Source: Sedimenticola thiotaurini (GTDB lineage: Bacteria > Pseudomonadota > Gammaproteobacteria > Chromatiales > Chromatiaceae). Taken from it: a stretch of 52,859 bases of DNA. The stretch is taken from positions 1 to 52,859 of the forward strand of contig VMRY01000070.1 in assembly GCA_007713595.1 (NCBI GenBank), in the 5' to 3' direction. This document shows, piece after piece, positions 44,157 to 52,859 of this stretch (its first letter is position 1; each line of letters begins with the position of its first letter). The notes beneath the pieces are model-generated. The model had not been told where the DNA came from, ran no database searches, and was given only the letters and a program-made list of their open reading frames with translations. A program made the translations under genes and the position numbers.

Positions 44157-44789
44157 CTAGATGTAGCTATCGATCTGCTGATGGCTGGCAGCGTTAGTCG
44201 GATTGCTTGATACGGCACCGCTACGGGCCAGGCGCTCATTTAATTGATAACTCTGACTAGAGTCACTCTTGCTCGACTGACTGTTCGCTTCCTGTTGCTC
44301 TTTTTTAAATGCCAGGCTCTGCTCAAGTAGTTCAGCACGGGCTCCATTAGCAATGCTGATCGCCTGAGAGGCGATTTTATGATCCTGGGGAGAGGGGTTG
44401 GCAGGTGCCAGCGCAGCACGCCGGATGGTTTCAGCCTTCTGTTCGGTCGCCTTGGGGTCACCTGGGACAACGCTGATATCTATTTTGACATCCCCTCCAA
44501 CCGCATAGAGCTGACCATCTGCTCCCCTCTGATATTCCAGATTCACCCCACTGTTCGCATAACGGCCCGCTACAGCGAGGTGTGCCTGTTCATGGGCACG
44601 CACCTCTCTGTCTCTGGCTTGTAGTGACCTGAGCGCTTGTGACTCCTTGCTGTTGTGTTCCTTCAGGGCTTCTTTTTTTTCAGTGGCAGTAACAGCAGGT
44701 GTCTGATTTTCCTGTGGCTTTTCCTGTTTGGATGATTTGACAGGTTGGGCCAAAGGGGTATAGGTGGCACTGGCAAGACTGATTTCCAT
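44157..44789 (-). CDS. SprA-related putative metalloprotease
   Basis: A 210-residue protein with a disordered, Gln/Lys-rich N-terminus (about 1-52) and a conserved core. It contains REVRAHEQAHLAVAG, an HExxH motif (H66, E67, H70), followed by the hallmark YQRGADGQLYAVGGDVKIDI and ETIRRAALAPANPSPQD. This is the SprA-related (CJM1_0395-like) family, catalogued as putative metalloproteases but without demonstrated activity as far as I know. It has no signal peptide. The C-terminal tail is Gln/Ser-rich. It is a single gene facing orn; upstream is a 106-base gap before queG, which is on the same strand. Confidence 0.85.
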   Translation of the reverse strand: MEISLASATYTPLAQPVKSSKQEKPQENQTPAVTATEKKEALKEHNSKESQALRSLQARDREVRAHEQAHLAVAGRYANSGVNLEYQRGADGQLYAVGGDVKIDISVVPGDPKATEQKAETIRRAALAPANPSPQDHKIASQAISIANGARAELLEQSLAFKKEQQEANSQSSKSDSSQSYQLNERLARSGAVSSNPTNAASHQQIDSYI

Positions 44790-44895
44790 TCTGACGTTCT
44801 CGATCTTCCATTAATCAATGATGGTGGGATACCTTAATTACAATAGTAGACCAAAAATCACAGTAAACAAGTGGGGTTATTTACAGTGATGACCG

Positions 44896-45957
44896 TTATT
44901 GGGTGAATCTGGCGAGTGCCCAGTTCACATGCTCACGGACCAGTTCTGAAGGGTGCAGACGACGACTATTCAGTGCCGCGATGATGGTGGTTGAATAGGG
45001 GGCATTTCCCAGTGCGACGGCAATATTTCGTAGCCAACGCTCATGACCCATGCGCCGGATAGGTGAGCCTTCGAGTCGATGCAGAAATGTCTCCTCATCC
45101 CAGGCAAACAGGTCGCACAGATTGGCGCTGTCCAGCCCATGGCGGGGGAGAAATTCATCTCCGGCAGCAGGGGTCGCAAACCGGTTCCATGGGCAGGCCA
45201 TGAGGCAGTCATCGCAACCGAAGATTCGGTTGCCCATTAAAGGCCGAAGTGATTCCGGGATAGGGCCGTCCAGTTCAATGGTCAGATAGGAGATGCAGCG
45301 GCGCGCATCAACCGTATAAGGAGCCACAATAGCTTGTGTGGGGCAGATATCGATGCACTCCGTACAACGGCCACAGTGATCAGATTCCGCCTGATCTGCC
45401 GGCAGGGGCAGTGTGGTGTAGAGTTCTCCGAGAAAAAACCAGGAGCCCGCCTTTCGATTGACGATGTTACTGTGTTTGCCGATCCAGCCAAGCCCCGCCT
45501 TCTCTGCCAGCGCCCGTTCAAGCACCGGTGCGGAATCCACAAACGCCCGATAGCCAAATGGACCGACCTCATCTTCAATGCGTTTGGCCAATTTCTGCAG
45601 GCGGTTGCGGCTTCACTTGTGGTAATCACGACCCAGCGCGTAGCGCGATATGAATCCCCGTTCGGGGTCATTAAGTACGGCTTCTGCTTGATCGTTGGCT
45701 GGTAGATAATCCATCCGCACTGAGATAATCCGCAGTGTTCCAGGGACCAGCTCGGCCGGGCGAGATCTTTTCAGTCCATGCTGGGACATATAAGCCATGT
45801 TGCCGTGCATACCCTGATTGAGCCATTCATGCAGGTGCTGCTCGGCCAGCGTCAGGTCAGTGCCGGCTATGCCTACTTGCTGAAAGCCAAGCTCGTGTCC
45901 CCATTGCCTGATCTGCTGGGCGAGTGCTTGGTAATCTGTGATGATTGGATCGGACAT
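44896..45957 (-). pseudogene. queG: Epoxyqueuosine reductase, interrupted by an in-frame TGA
   Basis: QueG reduces epoxyqueuosine to queuosine in tRNA using cobalamin and two 4Fe-4S clusters. The reading frame from ATG 45957 is intact for 114 codons up to ALGRDYHK, hits TGA at 45613-45615, and continues in the same frame as SRNRLQKLA to the normal end near codon 353. Beyond the stop everything is conserved: FRAFVDSAP-like YRAFVDSAPVLERALAEKAG with the catalytic Asp, the cluster motifs CGRCTECIDICP and CDDCLMACPWN, and the HEAT-like tail. In homologues the TGA position is an ordinary, usually hydrophobic residue. It could be a recent nonsense mutation, a sequencing error, or read-through. An alternative ATG at 45978 exists. 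Confidence 0.9.
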
Positions 45958-46072
45958 GATGATGTGGGATGTTAACATTAAACTGCCAGTAGAATAGCAC
46001 TGCCTTAATGAGACAAAACCAGCCCAATAACCCTAAAATAGTTCAAGAAATGGATTCAGACACAGAGTGCCA

Positions 46073-47572
46073 ATGACTATTACTAAACGATCTGATCTTC
46101 CCGATGCGCTTTATCTTGCAGAGCAGGTGCGGATGCTTGATCAGACCGCCATCAACCAATTTCATCTACCGGGCTTTGCCTTGATGGAGCGGGCCGGTAC
46201 GGCGGCTTTTAATCTTTTACGTGAACGGTGGCCGCAAGCCAGCAACATTACCATTCTCTGCGGTACGGGAAACAATGGAGGAGACGGTTATGTGGTTGCT
46301 CGTCTGGCGCTCGAGGGAGGTTGCAACGTGCAGTTGTTGCAGTTGGGTGACAGCACAAAAATTGCGGGCCATGCCAGGGCGCATGCTGATCGCTATAGGG
46401 CTATCGGCGGGGTGGTTGAACTCTATGAATCGATTGATCCGGATAGGGATCTGATTGTGGATGCCGTACTGGGCACTGGACTTGAACGTGAAGTGACCGG
46501 TCTCTGGCGTGACGCACTAGAGGCGGTCAATCAACATGCTGCCCCAGTTCTTTCACTGGATATCCCTTCTGGGCTTAACTCGGACAGCGGCGGGATAATG
46601 GGAGCGGCTATTCAGGCGGATGCAACGATCACTTTTATCGGGCTCAAACGCGGCATGTTTAGTGGAGAGGGGCCTGCTTGTTGTGGTGAGATTGCGTTTG
46701 ATGATCTGGCTATTCCCGGTGAGGTATATGGCGCGGTCTCCTCGGCCACCAGGAAGCTGCAGTGGGCAGACTATGCGCGCAAACTCAGGCCCCGATCACG
46801 GACTCAACATAAAGGCCAATCGGGGCATCTCCTTCTGGTGGGAGGAGATGTCGGGATGTTAGGGGCAATCAGCATTGCCGGTCAGGCGGCCATGCGTACA
46901 GGTGCCGGACTGGTATCAATCGCCACGCGGAGAGAGCACGCGGCCCTGATCGCCAGTCAGCGGCCTGAATTAATGTGTCACGCTGTTGAGAAGGCAGCTT
47001 TGCTTGCGCCACTGCTTGAGCGTGCAGATGCAGTAGTGATTGGCCCGGGGCTGAATAAGAGTGACTGGAGTTTAACAATGCTCCGGCGTGTGCTGGAGTC
47101 GGGTTTGCCGCTGGTGATGGATGCCGATGCCCTCAATCTACTCGCCGGTGAGCCTGAGATTCGGGACAATTGGGTGCTGACCCCACATCCTGGAGAAGCC
47201 GGGCGCCTTCTTGGCTGCTCAACGGCAACTGTTCAGCTTGACCGTTTCACTGCGGTCACGGAATTGCAGCAACGTTATGGTGGTGTGATTCTCCTCAAGG
47301 GTGCCGGTACATTGATTTATGGTGGTGATCTCATTGGCCTCTGTTCTGAGGGGAATCCAGGTATGGCGGTCGGTGGTATGGGTGATCTGCTCTCCGGTAT
47401 TATCGGTTCGCTCATAGTCCAGGGTGAGAGCCTGCGAGAAGCTGCCTGCATGGGAGCCTGCCTACACGCCAGGGCGGCGGATCTGGCTGCGCGTGGGGGA
47501 GAAAAGGGGATGATAGCCCCTGATTTGTTGCCCTTTCTCAGGCGGTTGATGAATCCAGAGTGTGCAGAATGA
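46073..47572 (+). CDS. nnr: Bifunctional NAD(P)HX epimerase/dehydratase
   Basis: Repairs hydrated NADH and NADPH. It is a 499-residue fusion: an N-terminal YjeF_N epimerase (CGTGNNGGDGYVVARL, then LIVDAVLGTGLEREV with the catalytic Asp) and a C-terminal ribokinase-like ADP-dependent dehydratase (VIGPGLNKSDW, VMDADALNLLAG, LTPHPGEAGRLLG, GNPGMAVGGMGDLLSGIIGS). ATG 46073 is chosen; a GTG at 46067 is a possible alternative start and the Shine-Dalgarno is weak for both. It is divergent from queG and overlaps tsaE by 4 bases. This order is conserved in enterics, where the gene was called yjeF. Confidence 0.94.
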   Translation: MTITKRSDLPDALYLAEQVRMLDQTAINQFHLPGFALMERAGTAAFNLLRERWPQASNITILCGTGNNGGDGYVVARLALEGGCNVQLLQLGDSTKIAGHARAHADRYRAIGGVVELYESIDPDRDLIVDAVLGTGLEREVTGLWRDALEAVNQHAAPVLSLDIPSGLNSDSGGIMGAAIQADATITFIGLKRGMFSGEGPACCGEIAFDDLAIPGEVYGAVSSATRKLQWADYARKLRPRSRTQHKGQSGHLLLVGGDVGMLGAISIAGQAAMRTGAGLVSIATRREHAALIASQRPELMCHAVEKAALLAPLLERADAVVIGPGLNKSDWSLTMLRRVLESGLPLVMDADALNLLAGEPEIRDNWVLTPHPGEAGRLLGCSTATVQLDRFTAVTELQQRYGGVILLKGAGTLIYGGDLIGLCSEGNPGMAVGGMGDLLSGIIGSLIVQGESLREAACMGACLHARAADLAARGGEKGMIAPDLLPFLRRLMNPECAE

Positions 47573-48036
47573 TGGTACTTTATCCGCAAACCGAGCTGGC
47601 CCAGGAGCAGATAGGGTCTGCATTGGCCCGGGCCTGCACCGGTGCTGGCCTGATTTTCCTGAAAGGTGATCTTGGCGCAGGTAAGACAACCCTTGCGCGA
47701 GGTTTCTTGCGTGGAGTGGGCTATACGGGGGCAGTCAAAAGCCCTACCTACACACTGATTGAACCCTATGAAATTAATGATAAAAACTACTATCACCTTG
47801 ATCTTTATCGACTGGCCGACCCGGATGAACTTGAATTTTTAGGACTAAGGGATCTGCTGAATGAGCAGGCTGTCTTGCTGGTCGAATGGCCGGAACAGGG
47901 AGGGGATGCACTTCCGCTGCCTGATCTGTTGATCACGATCATCTACAAGGAAGGGGGACGAGAACTGTCGATAGATGCACAAACCTCAGGCGGGGAGAGG
48001 ATGCTGGAAAGCCTAAAAGATGAGTTAGGACGCTAA
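47569..48036 (+). CDS. tsaE: tRNA t6A biosynthesis ATPase TsaE
   Basis: ATPase partner of TsaB-TsaD in making N6-threonylcarbamoyladenosine at A37 of ANN-decoding tRNAs. From ATG 47569 (ATGA overlap with nnr) it has 155 residues. It shows Walker A KGDLGAGKTTLARG, the switch KSPTYTLIEPY, HLDLYRLADPDEL and LLVEWPEQG, all typical of the family. The gene is one of the conserved chain nnr-tsaE-amidase-mutL-miaA-hfq. GTG 47560 in frame is possible but less likely. Confidence 0.95.
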   Translation: MMVLYPQTELAQEQIGSALARACTGAGLIFLKGDLGAGKTTLARGFLRGVGYTGAVKSPTYTLIEPYEINDKNYYHLDLYRLADPDELEFLGLRDLLNEQAVLLVEWPEQGGDALPLPDLLITIIYKEGGRELSIDAQTSGGERMLESLKDELGR

Positions 48037-48156
48037 CTTCAGAGATGAATATAAAATAGAACGCTATCTTATAGATATTACTGGAAATTATTAAAATCGC
48101 ATGCTATCTTTTAATGGCAAGAAGTGACCATTACCAGGTAGAGAACGGCATCGAAT

Positions 48157-49458
48157 ATGAGGAAGATCGCAACAATCCTGCTGCTGTTGCTTAGTTGCCC
48201 GCTGTTTGCGGGGCAGGTGGTTGTTAATAATCTGCGTATTTGGGCTGCACCTGACCACACCCGGCTGGTTTTTGATACCAGTGACCCGGTTACGCACAAT
48301 ATCTTCACCCTGAAACAGCCTGACCGTCTGGTTATCGATATCCAGAATGCCAAATTGACTGGCAAAATGCCGGAGGCCGAGAATAATCCCCTGATCAGGC
48401 AGCTGCGTACGGCTCAGCGTAAGGATGGAAGCCTTCGGGTGGTACTTGACCTGAGCACTCAGACCAATCCAAAGAGTTTTGTGCTTAAGCCCAACAGTCA
48501 GTATGGAAACCGACTTGTGGTGGATCTCTATGGGGCTGTTGAAAATAAGAGTACGGCAACGGTGCAAAAGAGCATCAAGCAGGCCCTCCCGAATGGCCTG
48601 CGCGATGTCGTTATTGCGATTGATGCCGGGCATGGCGGTGAGGATCCGGGTGCCAAGGGGCGTCACGGAAGTTATGAAAAGCATGTCGTTTTGTCAATCG
48701 CCCGCAAGCTAGGGAAAATGATCAACAGTCAGAAGGGAATGAAGGCTGTCATGATCCGCGATGGTGACTACTATCTTGGACTGCGTAAACGAATGGATTT
48801 GGCCCGCTCCCATCGTGCTGATCTGTTTGTCTCCATCCATGCTGACTCTTTCCGGGACCCTCGCGCCAGAGGGGCTTCCGTCTATACACTCTCCAGTCGT
48901 GGTGCTTCCAGTGAAGCCGCACGCTGGCTGGCAGAGAGTGAGAACAGCGCGGATCTGATTGGTGGAGTTAAGCTGGAAGACAAGGATGATGTGTTGGCCT
49001 CTGTGTTGCTTGATCTTTCACAGACCGGTACCCGTCAGGCGAGCCATGATGTAGCCAATAAGGTATTGGGGCAGCTTAGAACAGTAGGGCGCACGCACAA
49101 GAGAACGGTACAACAGGCTGGTTTTGCTGTACTTAAGTCTCCCGATGTACCCTCTATTCTGGTAGAGACGGCCTTTATTTCAAATCCTGAAGAAGAGAGA
49201 AAGCTGCTGAATTCCAAGCACCAGGAGCGAGTTGCACACGCTATTCTTCAAGGACTTCAGAGCTATTTCCGCAATAGCCCGCCTCCGGGTACTTTAATGG
49301 CGAGTCTGAAATCCCGTCGCCATACGATTTCACGTGGCGATACCCTGGGTGGAATTGCTGATCATTATGATATCAGTCTGGCCAGCCTTAAATCAGCGAA
49401 TCGTATTTCTGGCGATGTCATTCGTGTCGGACAGGTGCTGGTTATACCGGGCACCTGA
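48157..49458 (+). CDS. amiB: N-acetylmuramoyl-L-alanine amidase (AMIN, Amidase_3, LysM)
   Basis: Periplasmic zinc amidase that splits septal peptidoglycan so daughter cells can separate. The 433 residues comprise a signal peptide (about 1-19, ending PLFA), an AMIN domain to about 130, Amidase_3 (about 150-370) and a C-terminal LysM (RRHTISRGDTLGGIADHY through QVLVIPGT). Zinc and catalytic residues are present: H159 (IDAGHGGEDPGAKG), E174 (SYEKHVVLS), H228 (VSIHADSF) and E337 (LVETAFISNP). The symbol amiB follows its place between tsaE and mutL as in E. coli; amiC is an equally common label. A 120-base gap separates it from tsaE and could hold its own promoter. Confidence 0.93.
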   Translation: MRKIATILLLLLSCPLFAGQVVVNNLRIWAAPDHTRLVFDTSDPVTHNIFTLKQPDRLVIDIQNAKLTGKMPEAENNPLIRQLRTAQRKDGSLRVVLDLSTQTNPKSFVLKPNSQYGNRLVVDLYGAVENKSTATVQKSIKQALPNGLRDVVIAIDAGHGGEDPGAKGRHGSYEKHVVLSIARKLGKMINSQKGMKAVMIRDGDYYLGLRKRMDLARSHRADLFVSIHADSFRDPRARGASVYTLSSRGASSEAARWLAESENSADLIGGVKLEDKDDVLASVLLDLSQTGTRQASHDVANKVLGQLRTVGRTHKRTVQQAGFAVLKSPDVPSILVETAFISNPEEERKLLNSKHQERVAHAILQGLQSYFRNSPPPGTLMASLKSRRHTISRGDTLGGIADHYDISLASLKSANRISGDVIRVGQVLVIPGT

Positions 49459-49512
49459 GGTTTTCTTTGTTTGTAGTTGGCGCACTGCTCACCCCCGCGA
49501 TTGAATACTGGT

Positions 49513-49518
49513 TATAAT
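49513..49518 (+). promoter_or_regulatory. Possible -10 element ahead of mutL
   Basis: A perfect TATAAT about 90 bases before the mutL start, preceded by a near-extended TGG T context, but with no good -35 box. It may let mutL-miaA be transcribed independently of the amidase gene. Confidence 0.3.
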
Positions 49519-49606
49519 CCAGCACTTGTTCGATATGAACGGGCTGCAGGTTGAGAGTTAATGTCTCTCTGATTTGGCAGACCTTTACAGAATAGGTGCC
49601 TACTGC

Positions 49607-51406
49607 ATGCGGATACAAGCCCTCTCTCCCCAACTGATAAATCAGATCGCGGCTGGTGAAGTTATCGAGCGCCCGGCCTCTGTCATCAAGGAGTTAGTTG
49701 AAAACAGCCTGGATGCCGGTGCCACCCGAATTGAAGTCGACATTGAACAGGGTGGGGGTAAGTTGATTCGTGTTCGGGATAACGGCCTTGGAATACACTC
49801 TGAGGATCTCGCTCTCGCACTATCCCGCCACGCCACCAGTAAGATTGCCAGTCTCGAAGAGCTGGAGTGTGTCAGCAGCATGGGCTTTCGCGGGGAGGCG
49901 CTTCCGAGCATTTCATCCGTATCAAGGTTAACCATTTCAACCCGCGCAGAAGGGCAGAGTGCCGGTTGGTCGATTTCGGGAGATGGCGGTGACCAGACTA
50001 CTCAGCCTGTTCCGGATGCCCATCCTCAGGGCACAACTATTGAAGTGCGCGATCTGTTTTACAACACACCGGCTCGTCGTAAGTTCATGCGAACAGAAAA
50101 GACCGAATTCGGTCATATCGAGACACAACTCAAGCGCTTGGCGCTGGGGCGTTTTGATGTCTCTTTTAGTTTGTCGCATAACCGTAAAGAGGTGTTTACA
50201 CTGCCATTGGCAGAACGCCCGCTGGAGCAGGAGAGGCGCCTCGCCGGACTGCTTGGTTCATCCTTTGTCGAGCAGGTAATTCATCTGGACCGAGAGCAGG
50301 CCGGGCTCAGTCTGCGTGGCTGGATTGCCAGGCCGGTATTCTCTCGCAGTCAGGCTGACATGCAGTATTTCTATGTCAATGGACGCATGGTGCGGGACAA
50401 GTTGGTTACCCATGCGGTCCGACAAGCCTTTCAGGATGTGTTGTTTCATGGGCGGCATCCAGCTTATGTGCTCTATCTAGACCTTGATCCGATTCAGGTG
50501 GATGTTAATGTACATCCAGCGAAGCACGAAGTACGTTTTCGCGACAGCCGGATGGTGCATGGCTTTATTTACCGCACTCTGCACCAGATGCTGGCGGAAA
50601 CCCGGCCCGGTCAGGAGGTTGACCGAAATACCGGGGAGATTTTGCCAGTTGATAGTGCGCCCGTTTTCGCTGAAGCCAAGTCATCGATCGCCAACGTACA
50701 GCGTCCTCTTGGGTTCCATGTAAAAGAGAGGCAGCCGGAGTATCAGTCCAGTTTTGATATTCAGCGACCTGCGCCCCAGGCCAATGCATCGACAGATCCC
50801 GATCCTGAAACGGACTCCCAGGTACCGCCACTTGGATTTGCCCTGGCCCAGCTAAAAGGGATCTACATATTGGCAGAAAACGCGGCGGGTCTCATTCTGG
50901 TGGATATGCATGCGGCACATGAACGTATTACCTACGAGCGATTCAAACAGGGGTTGGAGCAGGGGCGTATCAGCTCACAACCCCTATTGGTCCCGCTTTC
51001 TGTGCCAGTCAGTTCACGGGAGGCGGAGCTTGCCATTGAACATCAGTCACTGTTTGCTGAACTGGGGATGGAGGTGGATCGATTGGGCGCCGAAACGCTT
51101 GTCGTCAGGGCCATTCCTGTTCTGCTTCATGGAGCTGATGCAGAGAAACTACTCCGGGATATTCTTTCAGACATTGTGGTTCATGGCACCAGTGACCGTA
51201 TCCGCAACGATATCAATGAAGTGCTTGCCACCATGGCTTGCCATGGTTCGGTTCGTGCCAATAGACGCCTCACCGTTGAAGAGATGAATGGACTGCTGCG
51301 TGACATGGAGCGTACAGAACGGAGTGACCAGTGCAATCATGGTCGACCCACATGGGTGCAGCTGGATTTGAATTCGCTTGATAAGCTGTTTCTGCGTGGC
51401 CAGTAA
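49607..51406 (+). CDS. mutL: DNA mismatch repair protein MutL (endonuclease type)
   Basis: Links MutS mismatch recognition to strand removal. From ATG 49607 (family start [20 protein letters not shown]) it has 599 residues; an earlier in-frame start at 49574 is unlikely. GHKL ATPase motifs are complete: [37 protein letters not shown] and [13 protein letters not shown]. The C-terminal domain carries [12 protein letters not shown] (D433-E444), which fits the metal-binding motif D(Q/M)HA(x)2E(x)4E of nicking MutL proteins, plus [12 protein letters not shown] and [10 protein letters not shown]. coli MutL lacks these, so here MutL itself is predicted to nick DNA. It overlaps miaA by one base (TAATG). 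Confidence 0.96.
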   Translation: MRIQALSPQLINQIAAGEVIERPASVIKELVENSLDAGATRIEVDIEQGGGKLIRVRDNGLGIHSEDLALALSRHATSKIASLEELECVSSMGFRGEALPSISSVSRLTISTRAEGQSAGWSISGDGGDQTTQPVPDAHPQGTTIEVRDLFYNTPARRKFMRTEKTEFGHIETQLKRLALGRFDVSFSLSHNRKEVFTLPLAERPLEQERRLAGLLGSSFVEQVIHLDREQAGLSLRGWIARPVFSRSQADMQYFYVNGRMVRDKLVTHAVRQAFQDVLFHGRHPAYVLYLDLDPIQVDVNVHPAKHEVRFRDSRMVHGFIYRTLHQMLAETRPGQEVDRNTGEILPVDSAPVFAEAKSSIANVQRPLGFHVKERQPEYQSSFDIQRPAPQANASTDPDPETDSQVPPLGFALAQLKGIYILAENAAGLILVDMHAAHERITYERFKQGLEQGRISSQPLLVPLSVPVSSREAELAIEHQSLFAELGMEVDRLGAETLVVRAIPVLLHGADAEKLLRDILSDIVVHGTSDRIRNDINEVLATMACHGSVRANRRLTVEEMNGLLRDMERTERSDQCNHGRPTWVQLDLNSLDKLFLRGQ

Positions 51407-52365
51407 TGGTGGATAAACAGTCAGATAAAAAGCTACCGCCCGCTATTTTCTTGATGGGGCCGACGGCTTCTGGCAAGACCGCCTTGGCTATTGATCTGGT
51501 TCAACAGCTGCCTTGTGACATTATCAGTGTTGATTCGGCTCTGGTGTATCGTGGCATGAATATCGGCACAGCCAAACCTGACGCCTCCGAATTGGCCCTG
51601 GCTCCTCATCGACTGATTGATATTTGTGATCCTGCCGAGGCCTATTCTGCAGCCCGATTCAGTGAAGATGCGCGAAAGGAGATGGCCGAAATTACACAAG
51701 CAGGCCGTATTCCTCTGCTGGTGGGAGGGACAATGCTCTATTTTCGGGCGCTGGAGTTTGGGCTGTCCACCTTGCCTGAAGCCGATCCGGAGGTGCGTGA
51801 TCAACTGGAACAGGAAGCGAACCAGATCGGATGGGAGCAGATGCATCTGCAGCTCTCAAAAGTTGATCCAGAGGCCGGAGCCCGGATACACCCCAATGAT
51901 CCGCAGCGGATTCAGCGTGCATTGGAGGTCTACCGATTGTCCGGCCAACCAATGTCAAAACTTCAGCGCCAGGCAGAGGGTTACCATTTTCCATACAGTC
52001 CAATAAGGGTGGCAAGAGCACCCCTGGATAGGGCACTACTGCATCGGCGCATCGCAGAACGGTTTGATGTCATGCTGAAACAGGGTTTTGAATCCGAGGT
52101 GAGACAGTTGCTGGAGAGGGGAGATCTTGCGCCGGAGACCCCATCCATGCGCTCGGTCGGTTATCGTCAGATGATTCGTTACATTTTAGGTGAATGGAGT
52201 CGTGAAGAGATGATTGAACGGGGTATTATTGCGACTCGACAGTTAGCCAAGCGTCAGTACACCTGGCTGCGATCCTATCCAGGTGTTCATTGGCTCGATG
52301 AGGAATCAGGAGATATCTTGCAGCAGGCCTTGAAAATCATTCGCAGAGACCTCACCTTGGGATGA
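51406..52365 (+). CDS. miaA: tRNA dimethylallyltransferase MiaA
   Basis: Adds a dimethylallyl group to A37 of tRNAs reading UNN codons, the first step to ms2i6A. The 319 residues contain the P-loop [48 protein letters not shown], the DMAPP-site [11 protein letters not shown] and the tRNA-binding C-terminal region ([28 protein letters not shown]). All are canonical. Its ATG overlaps the mutL stop, so the two are translated together, and hfq follows after 115 bases, as in enterics. Confidence 0.96.
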   Translation: MVDKQSDKKLPPAIFLMGPTASGKTALAIDLVQQLPCDIISVDSALVYRGMNIGTAKPDASELALAPHRLIDICDPAEAYSAARFSEDARKEMAEITQAGRIPLLVGGTMLYFRALEFGLSTLPEADPEVRDQLEQEANQIGWEQMHLQLSKVDPEAGARIHPNDPQRIQRALEVYRLSGQPMSKLQRQAEGYHFPYSPIRVARAPLDRALLHRRIAERFDVMLKQGFESEVRQLLERGDLAPETPSMRSVGYRQMIRYILGEWSREEMIERGIIATRQLAKRQYTWLRSYPGVHWLDEESGDILQQALKIIRRDLTLG

Positions 52366-52480
52366 CAGTGTGAGCTGTGTGCTACAATTAACACGAATTT
52401 TTGGATTTTTTTCTGGTACAACTTTGTATCATAAGCTATTAATCTAATACCGACGCGATACTACAATAAGGAGAACTCCG

Positions 52481-52738
52481 ATGTCTAAGGGGCAAAGTTT
52501 ACAAGACCCTTTCCTCAATACGCTTAGAAAAGAGCGTATACCCGTGTCGATCTTCCTCGTGAATGGAATCAAGTTACAGGGGCAGATTGAATCTTTCGAC
52601 CAGTTCGTGGTCTTGTTGAAGAATACCGTCAGTCAGATGGTTTATAAACATGCCATCTCAACTGTAGTGCCGGCGCGTAATGTGCGATTGCAGATACCAG
52701 CCGGTGATGAAAGTTCTTCGGAACCAGGGAATGCCTGA
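52481..52738 (+). CDS. hfq: RNA chaperone Hfq
   Basis: Hexameric Sm-like protein that pairs small RNAs with messengers. The 85 residues include the N-terminal [20 protein letters not shown] (proximal-face Q and F residues), Sm1 ([20 protein letters not shown]) and Sm2 ([13 protein letters not shown], with the invariant Y-K-H). The C-terminal tail is short. A strong AAGGAG lies 7-8 bases before the ATG. The 115-base leader is AT-rich and probably carries its own promoter. The window ends 121 bases later, before hflX would be expected. Confidence 0.97.
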   Translation: MSKGQSLQDPFLNTLRKERIPVSIFLVNGIKLQGQIESFDQFVVLLKNTVSQMVYKHAISTVVPARNVRLQIPAGDESSSEPGNA

Positions 52739-52859
52739 TCGGGTATATTGACCGTTAGATACGATCTGGAGCGGATGCCGCAATCTGCGCTTATTTGGCT
52801 AGGGCGCCACTCCAGATTAATGGTTCTCGACCTGATTAAACTTGATGTTATTTATTGAA
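52739..52859. other. Sequence after hfq to the window edge
   Basis: No gene start for hflX is recognisable in these 121 bases. A 7-base inverted repeat TCTGGAG/CTCCAGA (about 52765-52817) spans most of it with a long loop; it is not a convincing terminator. Confidence 0.3.

Noticed and set aside
45613-45615. Selenocysteine insertion at the queG TGA
   Set aside because: The codon is not at an active-site cysteine position in this family, and no stem-loop typical of a bacterial SECIS is apparent just downstream. A nonsense change or an error is simpler.
1-52859. tRNA genes, CRISPR arrays, insertion sequences or prophage
   Set aside because: No cloverleaf-compatible segment, regularly spaced repeats, transposase or phage gene was recognised by eye. 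The glycine tRNA genes that sit between orn and queG in E. coli are not present here.

Overview
The window is a gene-dense stretch of gammaproteobacterial chromosome with about 45 protein genes, no rRNA or tRNA gene, no CRISPR array and no recognisable insertion sequence or prophage. Two things point to the lineage. The right end keeps the order rsgA / orn / queG / nnr / tsaE / amidase / mutL / miaA / hfq found in Escherichia coli and many other Gammaproteobacteria. The left half carries an ATP sulfurylase of the homo-oligomeric Sat type used by sulfur-oxidising bacteria. A sulfur-oxidising gammaproteobacterium (Chromatiales or symbiont-like) is the best guess; this is inference from gene content, not a phylogeny.

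Layout. Positions 29-9475 hold pyrF followed by recC-recB-recD, a tight operon encoding the complete RecBCD helicase-nuclease. Positions 9823-13674 hold an orphan ParA-type ATPase, sat and metY, each after a 310-350 base leader, with clear hairpin terminators after sat and metY. Positions 13750-16665 (minus) hold five small envelope or unknown genes: a Sel1-repeat protein, a periplasmic thioredoxin-fold protein, a short secretin-like protein, a PLD-like protein and a GNAT acetyltransferase. Positions 17158-20515 hold a lytic transglycosylase, a PilZ protein and a DUF1631 protein. Positions 20755-25356 (minus) encode a MarR regulator, a periplasmic adaptor and an RND pump, with a palindromic operator candidate upstream. 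Positions 25514-28461 hold two small envelope proteins and a PhoP/PhoQ-like two-component pair.

Positions 28597-38163 are an MSHA-type type IV pilus assembly operon, mshI-I2-J-K-L-M-N-E-G: alignment proteins, secretin, ATPases and platform protein. No pilin gene follows; the operon ends against a DUF2333 gene on the other strand. MshE has a textbook two-repeat c-di-GMP-binding N-terminus, and a PilZ gene lies about 10 kb upstream, so surface attachment is probably under c-di-GMP control.

Positions 39549-52738 are housekeeping: glutathione reductase, RsgA, a small cytochrome c, an M48 protease, oligoribonuclease, a SprA-like protein, queG, the NAD(P)HX repair enzyme, TsaE, a cell-wall amidase, MutL, MiaA and Hfq. 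queG is interrupted by an in-frame TGA in an otherwise intact reading frame. MutL carries the endonuclease motif, suggesting MutH-independent mismatch repair.

I did not find a clearly novel multi-gene system. The best leads are the interrupted queG, the RND pump lacking two of the usual proton-relay residues, the pilin-less MSHA operon with its c-di-GMP module, and the small secretin-like/PLD-like/GNAT cluster.
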